From Marinimicrococcus flavescens (GTDB taxonomy: Bacteria > Pseudomonadota > Alphaproteobacteria > Geminicoccales > Geminicoccaceae), in the NCBI GenBank assembly GCA_029211145.1, contig JARGEQ010000008.1:62001-126000 (forward strand): a DNA stretch of 64,000 bases. Direction: 5' to 3'. Under the pieces are notes generated by a model. That model had not been told where the DNA came from and made no database searches. It saw only the letters and a list, made by a program, of their open reading frames with translations. Position 1 is the stretch's first letter, and the number at the start of each line of letters is the position of its first letter. The position numbers were made by a program, and so were the translations under genes. Shown here one piece after another: positions 56,976 to 64,000 of the stretch.

Positions 56976-59570
56976 TCAGGCCCGCGCAGGCTGGGCTGCT
57001 GCCGCGCGGTCGCGTCGGCGGCGCTGGCCCAGTCCGATCAGCGCCACGAGCCCGAGCACCGGCAGATAGAGCCAGTGGGGCGAGGGCCGTTCGGCCGGAA
57101 CGATGACGCCGGTGATCACGAAGCCCGGCTCGAGCTTCAGGCGGCTCGCCTGGGTTCCGAACCGGGCGTCCATCACCTGCACCTCGTCGCCGAGCTGGGT
57201 CAGCATCAGGCCGGTGCCCTGGATGCGCTCGCGGGCAGCCCCCGCATCGCCGATGCGCAGACTCACTGTCTTGCTGACCTCGTCGCCCTCGAGCGACAGA
57301 CCCTCCACCCGGATCACCAGGCGGCCATTGGCCGGCAGCTCCTCCGCTACCTGGAAAATGGCCGAGGCGGGCAGCTCGGCGGTGGGGGCATAGAGCCGGT
57401 TCCAGAGGACCTCCGGCGAGAGCAGCAGGAGCGTGGCCACCAGGAGGAGCGCGGTCTCCCAGATCCGGCTCCTGACCAGCCAGAAGTTCATGGTGGCGGC
57501 GCTGAAGAGCAGCATCGCTGTTATGTTGCTGGCGATGACGAGGATGGCTTCGAGCCAGTTGCCGACGTCGACCAGCAGGATCTGCGGATTGAAGATGAAG
57601 AGGAACGGCAGCACCGCGGTGCGCAGGCTGTAGAAGCTCGCCTGCAGGCCGGTGCGGATCGGATCGGCGCCGGAGATCGCCGAGGCAGCGAAGCTCGCCA
57701 GCCCTACCGGCGGCGTCACGTCCGCCATGATGCCGAAATAGAAGACGAACATGTGCACGGCGATCAGCGGGATGGCGAGCCCCGCCTGGGCCCCCAGCTC
57801 GACGATCACCGGCGCCATCAGCGTGGCCACGAGGATGTAGTTGGCAGTGGTCGGGATGCCCATGCCGAGGACCAGGCAGACCAGGGCGGTGAGCAGCAGC
57901 ATGATGATGACGTTGCCGGCCGAGATGAACTCGACGAAGTCGGTCATCATCAGGCCGAGGCCGGTGAGCGTCACCGTGCCCACGACGATGCCCGCGGTGC
58001 CGACCGCCACGGCGATGCCGATCATGTTGCGGGCACCCGCCTCGAGGCCGCCTACCAGGTCATGGGCGGAGGCCCGGAACGCCTCGGGCAGGCCGCCGCC
58101 GCCCCGCATCACCGCCAGGAGCGGCCGCTGCGTCACGAGGATGCCCATGATGGTGACGGTGGCCCAGAAGGCCGAGAGGCCGGGCGAGAGCTGCTCGACC
58201 ATCAGGCACCACAGCAGCACCACCAGCGGGATGACGTAGTAGAGGCCGGTGCGCGCCACCGGCCAGGCGTCCGGCAGCTTCGCGCCGAAACCCTCGCCCT
58301 CGTCACGCTCGAGCTCGGCATGGCCGGCGGCGAGCCACAGGCAGCCAAGATAGAGGCCCCCGCCGAGGACCGCCAGTACCGGCCCCGCCGCCTCGCCGAA
58401 GACCGCCTTCACCGCCTGGATGCCGTAATAGAGGATCACCACCACCAGGATCGTGCCGCTCCACCCCAGGCCCAGGCGCAGCAGGCGGTCTCCCGGCCCG
58501 CGCACCGTCAGGCGCTGCAGCGGCTCGGCGCCGACCTTCAGGGCCTCGATATGGACGATGTAGAAGAGCGCCAGATAGGAGATGATCGCCGGCAGGGCGG
58601 CGTGCTTGATGATCTGGGCATAGGGGATGCCCACATACTCGACCATCAGGAAGGCGGCCGCCCCCATCACCGGCGGCATGATCTGGCCGTTGATCGAGGA
58701 GGCTGCCTCCACCGCCCCGGCCTTGACCGGCGGCAGGCCGGTCTTGCGCATGAGCGGGATGGTGAAGATACCGCTCGAGACGACGTTGGAGACCGAGCTT
58801 CCCGAGATGATGCCGTTCAAGGCCGAGCCCACCACCGCGACCTTGGCCGGCCCGCCGCGCAGGTGGCCCAGCAGGGCCAGCGAGAGCTGCATCATCCAGT
58901 TGCCGGCGCCCGCCCGGTCGAGCATCGAGCCGAACAGCACGAAGAGAAAGACGAAGCTGGTGGAGACCCCCAGCGCCACGCCGAACACGCCCTCGGTGGT
59001 GAGCCACTGGTGGCTCACGAAGCGCTGGAGCGAGGCACCCTTGTGCTGGATCACCTCGGGCACGTAGGGCCCGAGGAAGGTATAGGCGATGAAGGTGCCC
59101 GCCACGATCACCATGGGCAGGCCGAGCGAGCGGCGGGTCGCCTCCAGGAGCAGCAGCAGGCCCACGAGGCCGGTCGCGATATCGAAGCTGGTGGGCTGCC
59201 CGGGCCGCGTCGCCAGCTGGGCGTAGGCGAGGAAGAGATAGGCGCCGCAGAACGCGCCCGCCAGGGCCATCACCCAGTCGGTCGCCGGCACCCGGTCGCG
59301 CGGCGAGCGCCTGAATGCCGGGTAGGCCATGAACGCCAGGAACAGCCCGAAGGCCAGGTGGATGGAGCGCGCTTGGGTGTCGTTCAGGATGAAGACGTTG
59401 AAGACGAAGGGCAGCGGCGAGGCGTACCAGAGCTGGAACAGCGACCAGGCGACGGCGATGCACAAGAGCAGTCGGCCGACAGCGCCGGCGGGCGCGCGCG
59501 CGCCGGTATCCGCTTCGGCGACGAGCTCCTGAAGATCGATCTGCCCGGCCGGGCGCTGCTCCGTGCTCAT
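56976..59570 (-). CDS. TRAP transporter fused permease (TAXI type, 4TM-12TM)
   Basis: This 864-residue inner-membrane protein fuses the small and large TRAP permease subunits, as usual for TAXI systems. N-terminal helices (about 30-190) are followed by the large DctM-like part with GSALNGIISGSSVSNVVSSGIFTIPLM, SSINGQIMPPVMGAAAF, LGMGIPTTANYI and MADVTPPVGLASFAASAISG. The C-terminal 160 residues form a DUF3394-like periplasmic domain and end in a membrane anchor. It moves a solute with Na+ or H+ and receives it from the TAXI receptor gene, which lies 22 bp upstream on the same strand. Confidence 0.93.
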   Translation of the reverse strand: MSTEQRPAGQIDLQELVAEADTGARAPAGAVGRLLLCIAVAWSLFQLWYASPLPFVFNVFILNDTQARSIHLAFGLFLAFMAYPAFRRSPRDRVPATDWVMALAGAFCGAYLFLAYAQLATRPGQPTSFDIATGLVGLLLLLEATRRSLGLPMVIVAGTFIAYTFLGPYVPEVIQHKGASLQRFVSHQWLTTEGVFGVALGVSTSFVFLFVLFGSMLDRAGAGNWMMQLSLALLGHLRGGPAKVAVVGSALNGIISGSSVSNVVSSGIFTIPLMRKTGLPPVKAGAVEAASSINGQIMPPVMGAAAFLMVEYVGIPYAQIIKHAALPAIISYLALFYIVHIEALKVGAEPLQRLTVRGPGDRLLRLGLGWSGTILVVVILYYGIQAVKAVFGEAAGPVLAVLGGGLYLGCLWLAAGHAELERDEGEGFGAKLPDAWPVARTGLYYVIPLVVLLWCLMVEQLSPGLSAFWATVTIMGILVTQRPLLAVMRGGGGLPEAFRASAHDLVGGLEAGARNMIGIAVAVGTAGIVVGTVTLTGLGLMMTDFVEFISAGNVIIMLLLTALVCLVLGMGIPTTANYILVATLMAPVIVELGAQAGLAIPLIAVHMFVFYFGIMADVTPPVGLASFAASAISGADPIRTGLQASFYSLRTAVLPFLFIFNPQILLVDVGNWLEAILVIASNITAMLLFSAATMNFWLVRSRIWETALLLVATLLLLSPEVLWNRLYAPTAELPASAIFQVAEELPANGRLVIRVEGLSLEGDEVSKTVSLRIGDAGAARERIQGTGLMLTQLGDEVQVMDARFGTQASRLKLEPGFVITGVIVPAERPSPHWLYLPVLGLVALIGLGQRRRRDRAAAAQPARA

Positions 59571-59592
59571 GCGGTCCCCGCGCCCGCCGGTC

Positions 59593-60567
59593 CTACATCC
59601 AGCCCTTCTCCTTGTAGTACTTCACGGCCCCGTCATGGAGCGGCGCGGTGAGACCGTCCTTGATCATCTGCTCGGGCTCGAGATTGGCGAAGGCGGGATG
59701 CAGCTTCTTGAAGTCGTCGAAATTCTCGACCACCGCTTTGACCACCTGATAGACGAGCTCGGCATCGACATCCGCGGAGCTCACCAGCGTCGCCAGCACG
59801 CCGTAGGTGGGCGTGTCGTCCGGATTGTTGTTGTAGAGGCCGCCCGGGATGGTCACGTTGGCGTAATAGGGGTTCTCGGCCACCAGCTTGTCGATCGCCT
59901 CGCCCTCGAGCGGAACCAGCCTGGCGCCACAGGTGGTGGTCGGGTCCTGGATGTTGGCCGAGGGATGGCCGACCCCGTAGAAGAAGCCGTCGATCTTGTT
60001 GTCGCACAGGGCGGGACCGTGCTCGTCGGCCTTGAGCTCGGCGGCGAGCGAGAAGTCGGCCAGCGTCCAGCCCAGCGTGTCGAGCAGGCGCTCGAGCGAC
60101 ACGCGCGTGCCGGAGCCCGGATTGCCCACGTTGAAACGCTTGCCCTTGAAGTCCTCGAAGCCGGTCACACCGGCGTCCGGCCGGGCCACCACGGTGAAGG
60201 GCTCGGGGTGCACCGAGAAGACCGCGCGCAGCTTGTCCCAGGCGCCCGCATCCGCGAACGGCCCCTCGCCCTTGAGGGCCTGGTACTGGACGTCCGACTG
60301 GGCCATGCCGAGATCGAGCTCGCCGGCCTTGATGGTGTTGATGTTGAACGACGACCCGCCGGTGGATTCCACCGAGCAGCGGATCCCGTGCTCCTTGCGG
60401 TCCTTGTTCACCAGCCGGCAGATGGCGCCGCCGGCGGCGTAGTAGACGCCGGTGACGCCGCCCGTGCCGATCGTCACGAAGCGCTGCTGCGCGTTGACGC
60501 CGGCGGCCGAGACGCCCATGGCCAGAACGGCCGCTGCGCTCATGCGAACGAGAGACTTGATCTTCAT
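59593..60567 (-). CDS. TAXI family TRAP transporter solute-binding protein
   Basis: This 324-residue periplasmic receptor has a signal peptide ([22 protein letters not shown]) and then the family pattern [55 protein letters not shown] follows near residue 68, and [14 protein letters not shown] lies near 110. TAXI receptors bind dicarboxylates such as glutamate or 2-oxoglutarate in the few studied cases; the ligand here is unknown. It pairs with the downstream permease. A class III aminotransferase gene is divergent, which suggests that an amino or keto acid could be the cargo; this is an inference from position. Confidence 0.93.
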   Translation of the reverse strand: MKIKSLVRMSAAAVLAMGVSAAGVNAQQRFVTIGTGGVTGVYYAAGGAICRLVNKDRKEHGIRCSVESTGGSSFNINTIKAGELDLGMAQSDVQYQALKGEGPFADAGAWDKLRAVFSVHPEPFTVVARPDAGVTGFEDFKGKRFNVGNPGSGTRVSLERLLDTLGWTLADFSLAAELKADEHGPALCDNKIDGFFYGVGHPSANIQDPTTTCGARLVPLEGEAIDKLVAENPYYANVTIPGGLYNNNPDDTPTYGVLATLVSSADVDAELVYQVVKAVVENFDDFKKLHPAFANLEPEQMIKDGLTAPLHDGAVKYYKEKGWM

Positions 60568-60913
60568 GACGACGGGCTCTCCTGTCGAAATGGACTAGCC
60601 GACGAGCGACGCGCGAACCGAAGCGGCGAGAAATGAGCGGCACGCGGTCAAATACGGTGGCAAAGGTTGGGATTCCCGTCAACATGATCCGGGTGCTCCA
60701 TCCGGTATCGGCAGCGAGCTCCTTCGACGTCACTTGCCGATCGCGCGCAGCGGAGCAATGTTGCCCCGGCAGCCGTCGGCAAATGGCTGCCTCGGGCAGG
60801 AGGGGATGTCGCAAAGCGGCTGGCGCCCTTGGCGCGGCTGCGGCCTTTCCTGCCGCCGCTCTCCCTCGGCGCCCCTGTCGGCGCCCCGTCAGCGAAAGTC
60901 CGAGAGCCACGTC
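60568..60913. other. Divergent intergenic region between the TAXI receptor and aminotransferase genes
   Basis: These 346 bp hold no convincing gene; an in-frame extension of the aminotransferase back to 60734 has no family resemblance. No clear terminator, operator or promoter stands out beyond a general drop in GC near 60630-60700, so I can only note it as the probable shared control region. Confidence 0.4.
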
Positions 60914-62248
60914 ATGAGCCACGTCCTGCACCGAGCCGCCCGCGCCAAGCCGCCCACCGCCGTCCGCGCGCAAGGCCTCGTCATCGAGGACAAGGAAGGC
61001 CGCCGCTATCTCGACGCCTCGGGCGGTGCGGCCGTCTCCTGCCTCGGCCACGGCCATCCCCGCGTGGTCGAGGCGGTCAGACACCAGGCCGGGACGCTGG
61101 CCTTCGCCCATACCGGCTTCTTCACCAGCGAGCCCGCCGAACAGCTCGCCGATCTCCTGATCGGGCAGGCGCCGGCGGGCATCGACCAGGTCTATTTCAC
61201 CTGCGGCGGCTCGGAATCGGTCGAGGCGGCGCTCAAGCTCGCCAGGCAGTATTTCGTCGAGACCGGCCAGCCGCAGCGCCGTCACTTCATCGCCCGCCGC
61301 CAGAGCTATCACGGCAACACCCTGGGAGCGCTCGCCGTGGGCGGCAACATGTGGCGACGCGAGCCCTACGCGCCGCTGCTCATGGAAGCGCACCATGTCG
61401 CGCCCTGCTTCGCCTACCGCTTCAAGGAGGAGGCGGAAAGCGAGGAGGCCTACGGCGCCCGCCTCGCCGACGAGCTCGAGGCGAAGATCCGGGAGCTCGG
61501 GCCCGAGACCGTGGCGGCCTTCGTGGCCGAGACGGTGGTGGGCGCCACCGCCGGGGCGGTACCGCCGGTAGCGGGCTATTTCCGCCGCGTCCGCGAGGTC
61601 TGCGACCGCCACGGCGTGCTGCTGATCCTCGACGAGGTGATGAGCGGCATGGGCCGCACCGGCACGCTGCACGCCTGCGAGCAGGAAGGCATCGCCCCCG
61701 ACATCATGACCATCGCCAAGGGCCTGGGCGCCGGTTACCAGCCCATCGGCGCGGTGCTGTTCTCGCGGCGCATCATGGAGGCGCTGCTGGCGGGCTCCGG
61801 CGCCTTCATGCACGGCCACACCTATAACGGCCATCCGGTGGCCTGCGCCGCCGGCGTCGCCGTGCTCGAGACGCTGCGCGAGGAGAACCTGCTCGAGAAT
61901 GTCCGCGCCATGGGCGAGCTGATGCAGAGCCGGCTCGATGCCCGGCTGGGCCAGAACCCGCATGTGGGCGACATCCGCGGCCGCGGGCTCTTCCGGGCGG
62001 TCGAGCTGGTGGCCGACCGCGAGAGCAAGGCCTGCTTCGATCCGGCGCTGAAGCTCAACGCCCGGATCAAGGCCGAGGCCATGCAGCGCGGCCTGATGGT
62101 CTATCCCATGGGCGGCACGGTGGACGGGCGGCAGGGCGACCACGTCCTGCTGGCCCCGCCCTTCATCGTCGGTCCCTCGGACGTCGAGACGATCGTCGAG
62201 CGGCTGGGCGAGGCGGTGGAGGCGGCACTGGCATCCGTGCAGCGCTAG
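60914..62248 (+). CDS. Class III (PLP-dependent) aminotransferase
   Basis: This 444-residue PLP enzyme of the omega-amino acid aminotransferase group has YLDASGGAAVSCLGHGHPRVVEA near residue 32 and YFTCGGSESVEAALKLARQY for cofactor phosphate binding near 95. The segment LLILDEVMSGMGRTG near 236 provides the Asp that contacts PLP nitrogen, and the Schiff-base Lys lies in MTIAKGLGAGYQP near 271. The ATG at 60914 starts the MSHVLHRAARAKPP family opening. It likely moves an amino group from a beta-alanine-, GABA- or taurine-like donor or a keto acid. Its divergent neighbours form a TAXI transporter. Confidence 0.9.
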   Translation: MSHVLHRAARAKPPTAVRAQGLVIEDKEGRRYLDASGGAAVSCLGHGHPRVVEAVRHQAGTLAFAHTGFFTSEPAEQLADLLIGQAPAGIDQVYFTCGGSESVEAALKLARQYFVETGQPQRRHFIARRQSYHGNTLGALAVGGNMWRREPYAPLLMEAHHVAPCFAYRFKEEAESEEAYGARLADELEAKIRELGPETVAAFVAETVVGATAGAVPPVAGYFRRVREVCDRHGVLLILDEVMSGMGRTGTLHACEQEGIAPDIMTIAKGLGAGYQPIGAVLFSRRIMEALLAGSGAFMHGHTYNGHPVACAAGVAVLETLREENLLENVRAMGELMQSRLDARLGQNPHVGDIRGRGLFRAVELVADRESKACFDPALKLNARIKAEAMQRGLMVYPMGGTVDGRQGDHVLLAPPFIVGPSDVETIVERLGEAVEAALASVQR

Positions 62249-62285
62249 GAGACCCTGGTCACCGGGAGCGGGAGCCATCGGCGAG

Positions 62286-62312
62286 CGGGCGGGCCGGACA
62301 GCCGCCCGCCCG
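62286..62312. terminator. Terminator-like hairpin after the aminotransferase gene
   Basis: A 9-bp stem (CGGGCGGGC / GCCCGCCCG) with a nine-base loop lies about 38 bp after the stop. No T tract follows. It may be a terminator or part of the repeat region that begins just downstream. Confidence 0.35.
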
Positions 62313-62327
62313 TGACGGCAAGGCCTC

Positions 62328-62470
62328 GCAAGGCGCTGCGCGCGGCTTCTTTTCCCGGTTTTTGTCAGTTGGCAGCGGTGGGTGCACGCCGCCGCATCAT
62401 CCTCGGGGCGCACCTGTCCCGCGATCCGCAAGAATGCCCGAGCGAAGGTTGAGGACGCGTAAAGGGCGGA
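62328..62470. repeat. Truncated leading repeat that opens the tandem array
   Basis: The inverted core GCAAGGCGCTGCGCGCGG (62328-62345), followed by CTTCTTTTCCCGG, mirrors the left arm of the 56.5-kb element. From about 62386 the sequence matches the last third of an array monomer (GCCGCCGCATCATCCTCGGGGC, GAATGCCCGAGCGAAGG, TTGAGGACGCGTAAAGGGCGGA). It is therefore the boundary copy: the left arm of a palindromic element joined to the first full tandem unit. Confidence 0.65.
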
Positions 62471-64000
62471 GATGGCTCCCCTCCGGGCAAGGTGGCGCCA
62501 GATGCTCCGGCCGCGGCCACTCGGCCAGGAGAGAGGAGCCGGCTGCGCGCAGCGCCTTGCGCGGTTCCATCGGCGGGGGCCGGTCCCGGCGTCGCCCCGT
62601 TCACGGGATCTTCATCTCCTCCGGCCATCCTGCTGGGATGGGACTCCGCCGCCGCAGCACCTTCGGGGCGCGCCTTCTCCACCATCCGCGAGAATGCCTG
62701 AGCGAAGGTTGAGGACGGATGGACGGCGAAGATGGCTGCCGCGCCGGAGCGAAGCAGGGCCAGATGCTCCGGCCGCGGCCACACGACCAAGGGAGAGGAG
62801 CCGGCTGCGCGCAGCGCCTTGCGCGGTTCCATCGGCGGGGGCCGGTCCCGGCGTCGCCCCGTTCACGGGATCTTCATCTCTTCCGATGATCCTGCTGGGG
62901 TGGGACTCCGCCGCCGCAGCACCTTCGGGGCGCGCCTTCTCCACCATCCGAGAGAATGCCTGAGGAAAGGTTGAGGACGGGTGAAGGGCGGAGATGGCTG
63001 CCGCGCCGGGGCGAAGCAGGGCCAGATGCTCCGGCCGCGGCCGCACCACTAGAAGAGAGAAACCAGCCGCGCGCAGCGCCTTGCGCGGCTCAGTCGGCGG
63101 GGGCCGGCGTCGGCGTCGCCCCGTTCACGGGATCTTCATCTCCTCCGGCCATCCTGCTGGGATGGGACTCCGCCGCCGCAGCACCTTCGGGGCGCGCCTT
63201 CTCCACCATCCGCGAGAATGCCTGAGCGAAGGTTGAGGACGCGTTAAGGGCGGAGATGGCTCCCCTCCGGGCAAGGCGGCGCCAAATGCTCCGGCCGCGG
63301 CCGCACGACCAGAAGAGAGCAGCCAGCCGCGCGCCGCGCCTTGCGCGGCTCCGTCGGCGGGGGCCGGCGTCGGCGTTGATCCGTTCACGAGATCTTCATC
63401 TCTCCCAGCGATCCTGCTGGGGTGGGACTCCGCCGCCGCAGCACTTTCGGGACGCGCCCTCTCCACCATCCGCGAGGATGCCTGAGGGAAGGTTGAGGAC
63501 GGATGGACGGCGAAGATGGCTGCCGCGCCGGAGCGAAGCAGGGCCAGATGCTCCGGCCGCGGCCACACGACCAAGGGAGAGGAGCCGGCTGCGCGCAGCG
63601 CCTTGCGCGGTTCCATCGGCGGGGGCCGGTCCCGGCGTCGCCCCGTTCACGGGATCTTCATCTCTTCCGATGATCCTGCTGGGGTGGGACTCTGCCGCCG
63701 CAGCACCTTCGGGGCGCGCCTTCTCCACCATCCGAGAGAATGCCTGAGGAAAGGTTGAGGACGGGTGAAGGGCGGAGATGGCTGCCGCGCCGGGGCGAAG
63801 CAGGGCCAGATGCTCCGGCCGCGGCCGCACCACTAGAAGAGAGAAACCAGCCGCGCGCAGCGCCTTGCGCGGCTCCGTCGGCGGGGGCCGGCGTCGGCGT
63901 TGATCCGTTCACGAGATCTTCATCTCTCCCAGCGATCCTGCTGGGGTGGGAATCCGCCGCCGCAGCACTTTCGGGACGCGCCCTCTCCACCATCGGCGAG
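62471..64000. repeat. Tandem array of 260-262 bp monomers with a 784-bp higher-order repeat (continues past window)
   Basis: Monomers begin with GATGGCT at 62471 (A), 62731 (B), 62993 (C), 63255 (D), 63515 (E) and 63777 (F, cut by the window end). Spacings are 260, 262, 262, 260 and 262 bp, so A-B-C recurs as D-E-F with a period of exactly 784 bp. B and E are nearly identical. F joins the 5' half of C to the 3' half of D, so copies have been exchanged. Each monomer carries the hairpin core CGCGCAGCGCCTTGCGCG (62546-62563 in A) and ends with GGTTGAGGACG. Periods are not multiples of three, so the frames across it are not a repeat protein. Confidence 0.9.

Noticed and set aside
60734..60913. 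N-terminal extension of the class III aminotransferase
   Set aside because: The extra 60 residues resemble translated intergenic DNA, while the conserved opening starts at 60914.
62472..63993. Repeated open frames on both strands across the tandem array, resembling a repeat protein
   Set aside because: Monomer periods of 260 and 262 bp are not multiples of three, so each frame shifts between monomers. The products are Arg/Ala/Gly/Pro-rich and no ribosome-binding sites recur.
62471..64000. CRISPR array
   Set aside because: Units are about 262 bp and similar throughout; there are no short repeats with unique spacers and no cas genes.

Overview
The window is about 64 kb of very GC-rich, gene-dense chromosome. 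It reads as an alphaproteobacterium, probably near Rhodospirillales/Geminicoccales. That is inferred from the recA-alaS pair, the bolA / J-protein / cobS / cobT order, a DUF1476 ATPase-inhibitor zeta protein beside an SDHAF4-like DUF1674 protein, a Usg protein, a three-gene cytochrome bc1 locus (Rieske, cytochrome b, cytochrome c1), a CIRCE-controlled groESL, and mesaconyl-CoA hydratase and CitE genes upstream of sdhCDAB. I saw no rRNA, tRNA, CRISPR array, prophage or insertion sequence.

Layout. 1-3.1 kb: the end of an AI-2E-family permease and an MHYT-PAS-GGDEF-EAL signalling protein. 3.1-8.7 kb: a CitE/malyl-CoA lyase-like gene, a mesaconyl-CoA hydratase and sdhCDAB, closed by a clear terminator. 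8.7-10.4 kb (minus): an olsB-olsA-like ornithine-lipid pair. 10.5-18.2 kb: a Gfo/Idh/MocA oxidoreductase, the trehalose genes treZ-treY, a GNAT, an FAH-family hydrolase and a small exported protein. 18.5-22.8 kb: opgG/D-opgH for osmoregulated periplasmic glucans. 23.1-24.4 kb (minus): a DUF442 protein and an SDR. 24.6-30.7 kb: a probable six-gene operon with a complete spermidine/putrescine-type ABC importer, a HisD-family enzyme with altered zinc ligands and a GNAT. 30.8-32.9 kb: two Opp-type permeases without partners. 32.9-37.9 kb (minus): recA, alaS and a PHA-depolymerase-like gene.

37.9-49.8 kb is mostly housekeeping: a DMT exporter, the DUF1674 and DUF1476 proteins, an NRDE protein, a quinone oxidoreductase, eda, groES-groEL, usg, petA-petB-petC, trmL, hemF, ppa and bolA. 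50.1-54.4 kb holds an XRE regulator, a J-domain protein and the cobS-cobT cobaltochelatase subunits. 54.7-62.2 kb holds a UxaA/GarD-type dehydratase, a tiny lipoprotein, a TAXI-type TRAP transporter and a divergent class III aminotransferase.

The least explained structure is the right edge. From about 62.47 kb to the window end there is no convincing gene, only a tandem array of 260-262 bp monomers arranged as a higher-order repeat of exactly 784 bp. A related single element of about 265 bp with 24-bp terminal inverted repeats (23 of 24 matching) lies at 56.5 kb, and a shorter relative lies at 54.4 kb. This looks like a MITE-like intergenic repeat family, one copy of which has been amplified in tandem. 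Other points of interest are the HisD paralogue, a Cys-to-Ser change in the PHA-depolymerase-like protein, and two PhaR-type operator-like sites between convergent genes. Short genes and starts missed by a simple ORF search (DUF1674; TTG or GTG starts with strong Shine-Dalgarno sequences) are annotated below.
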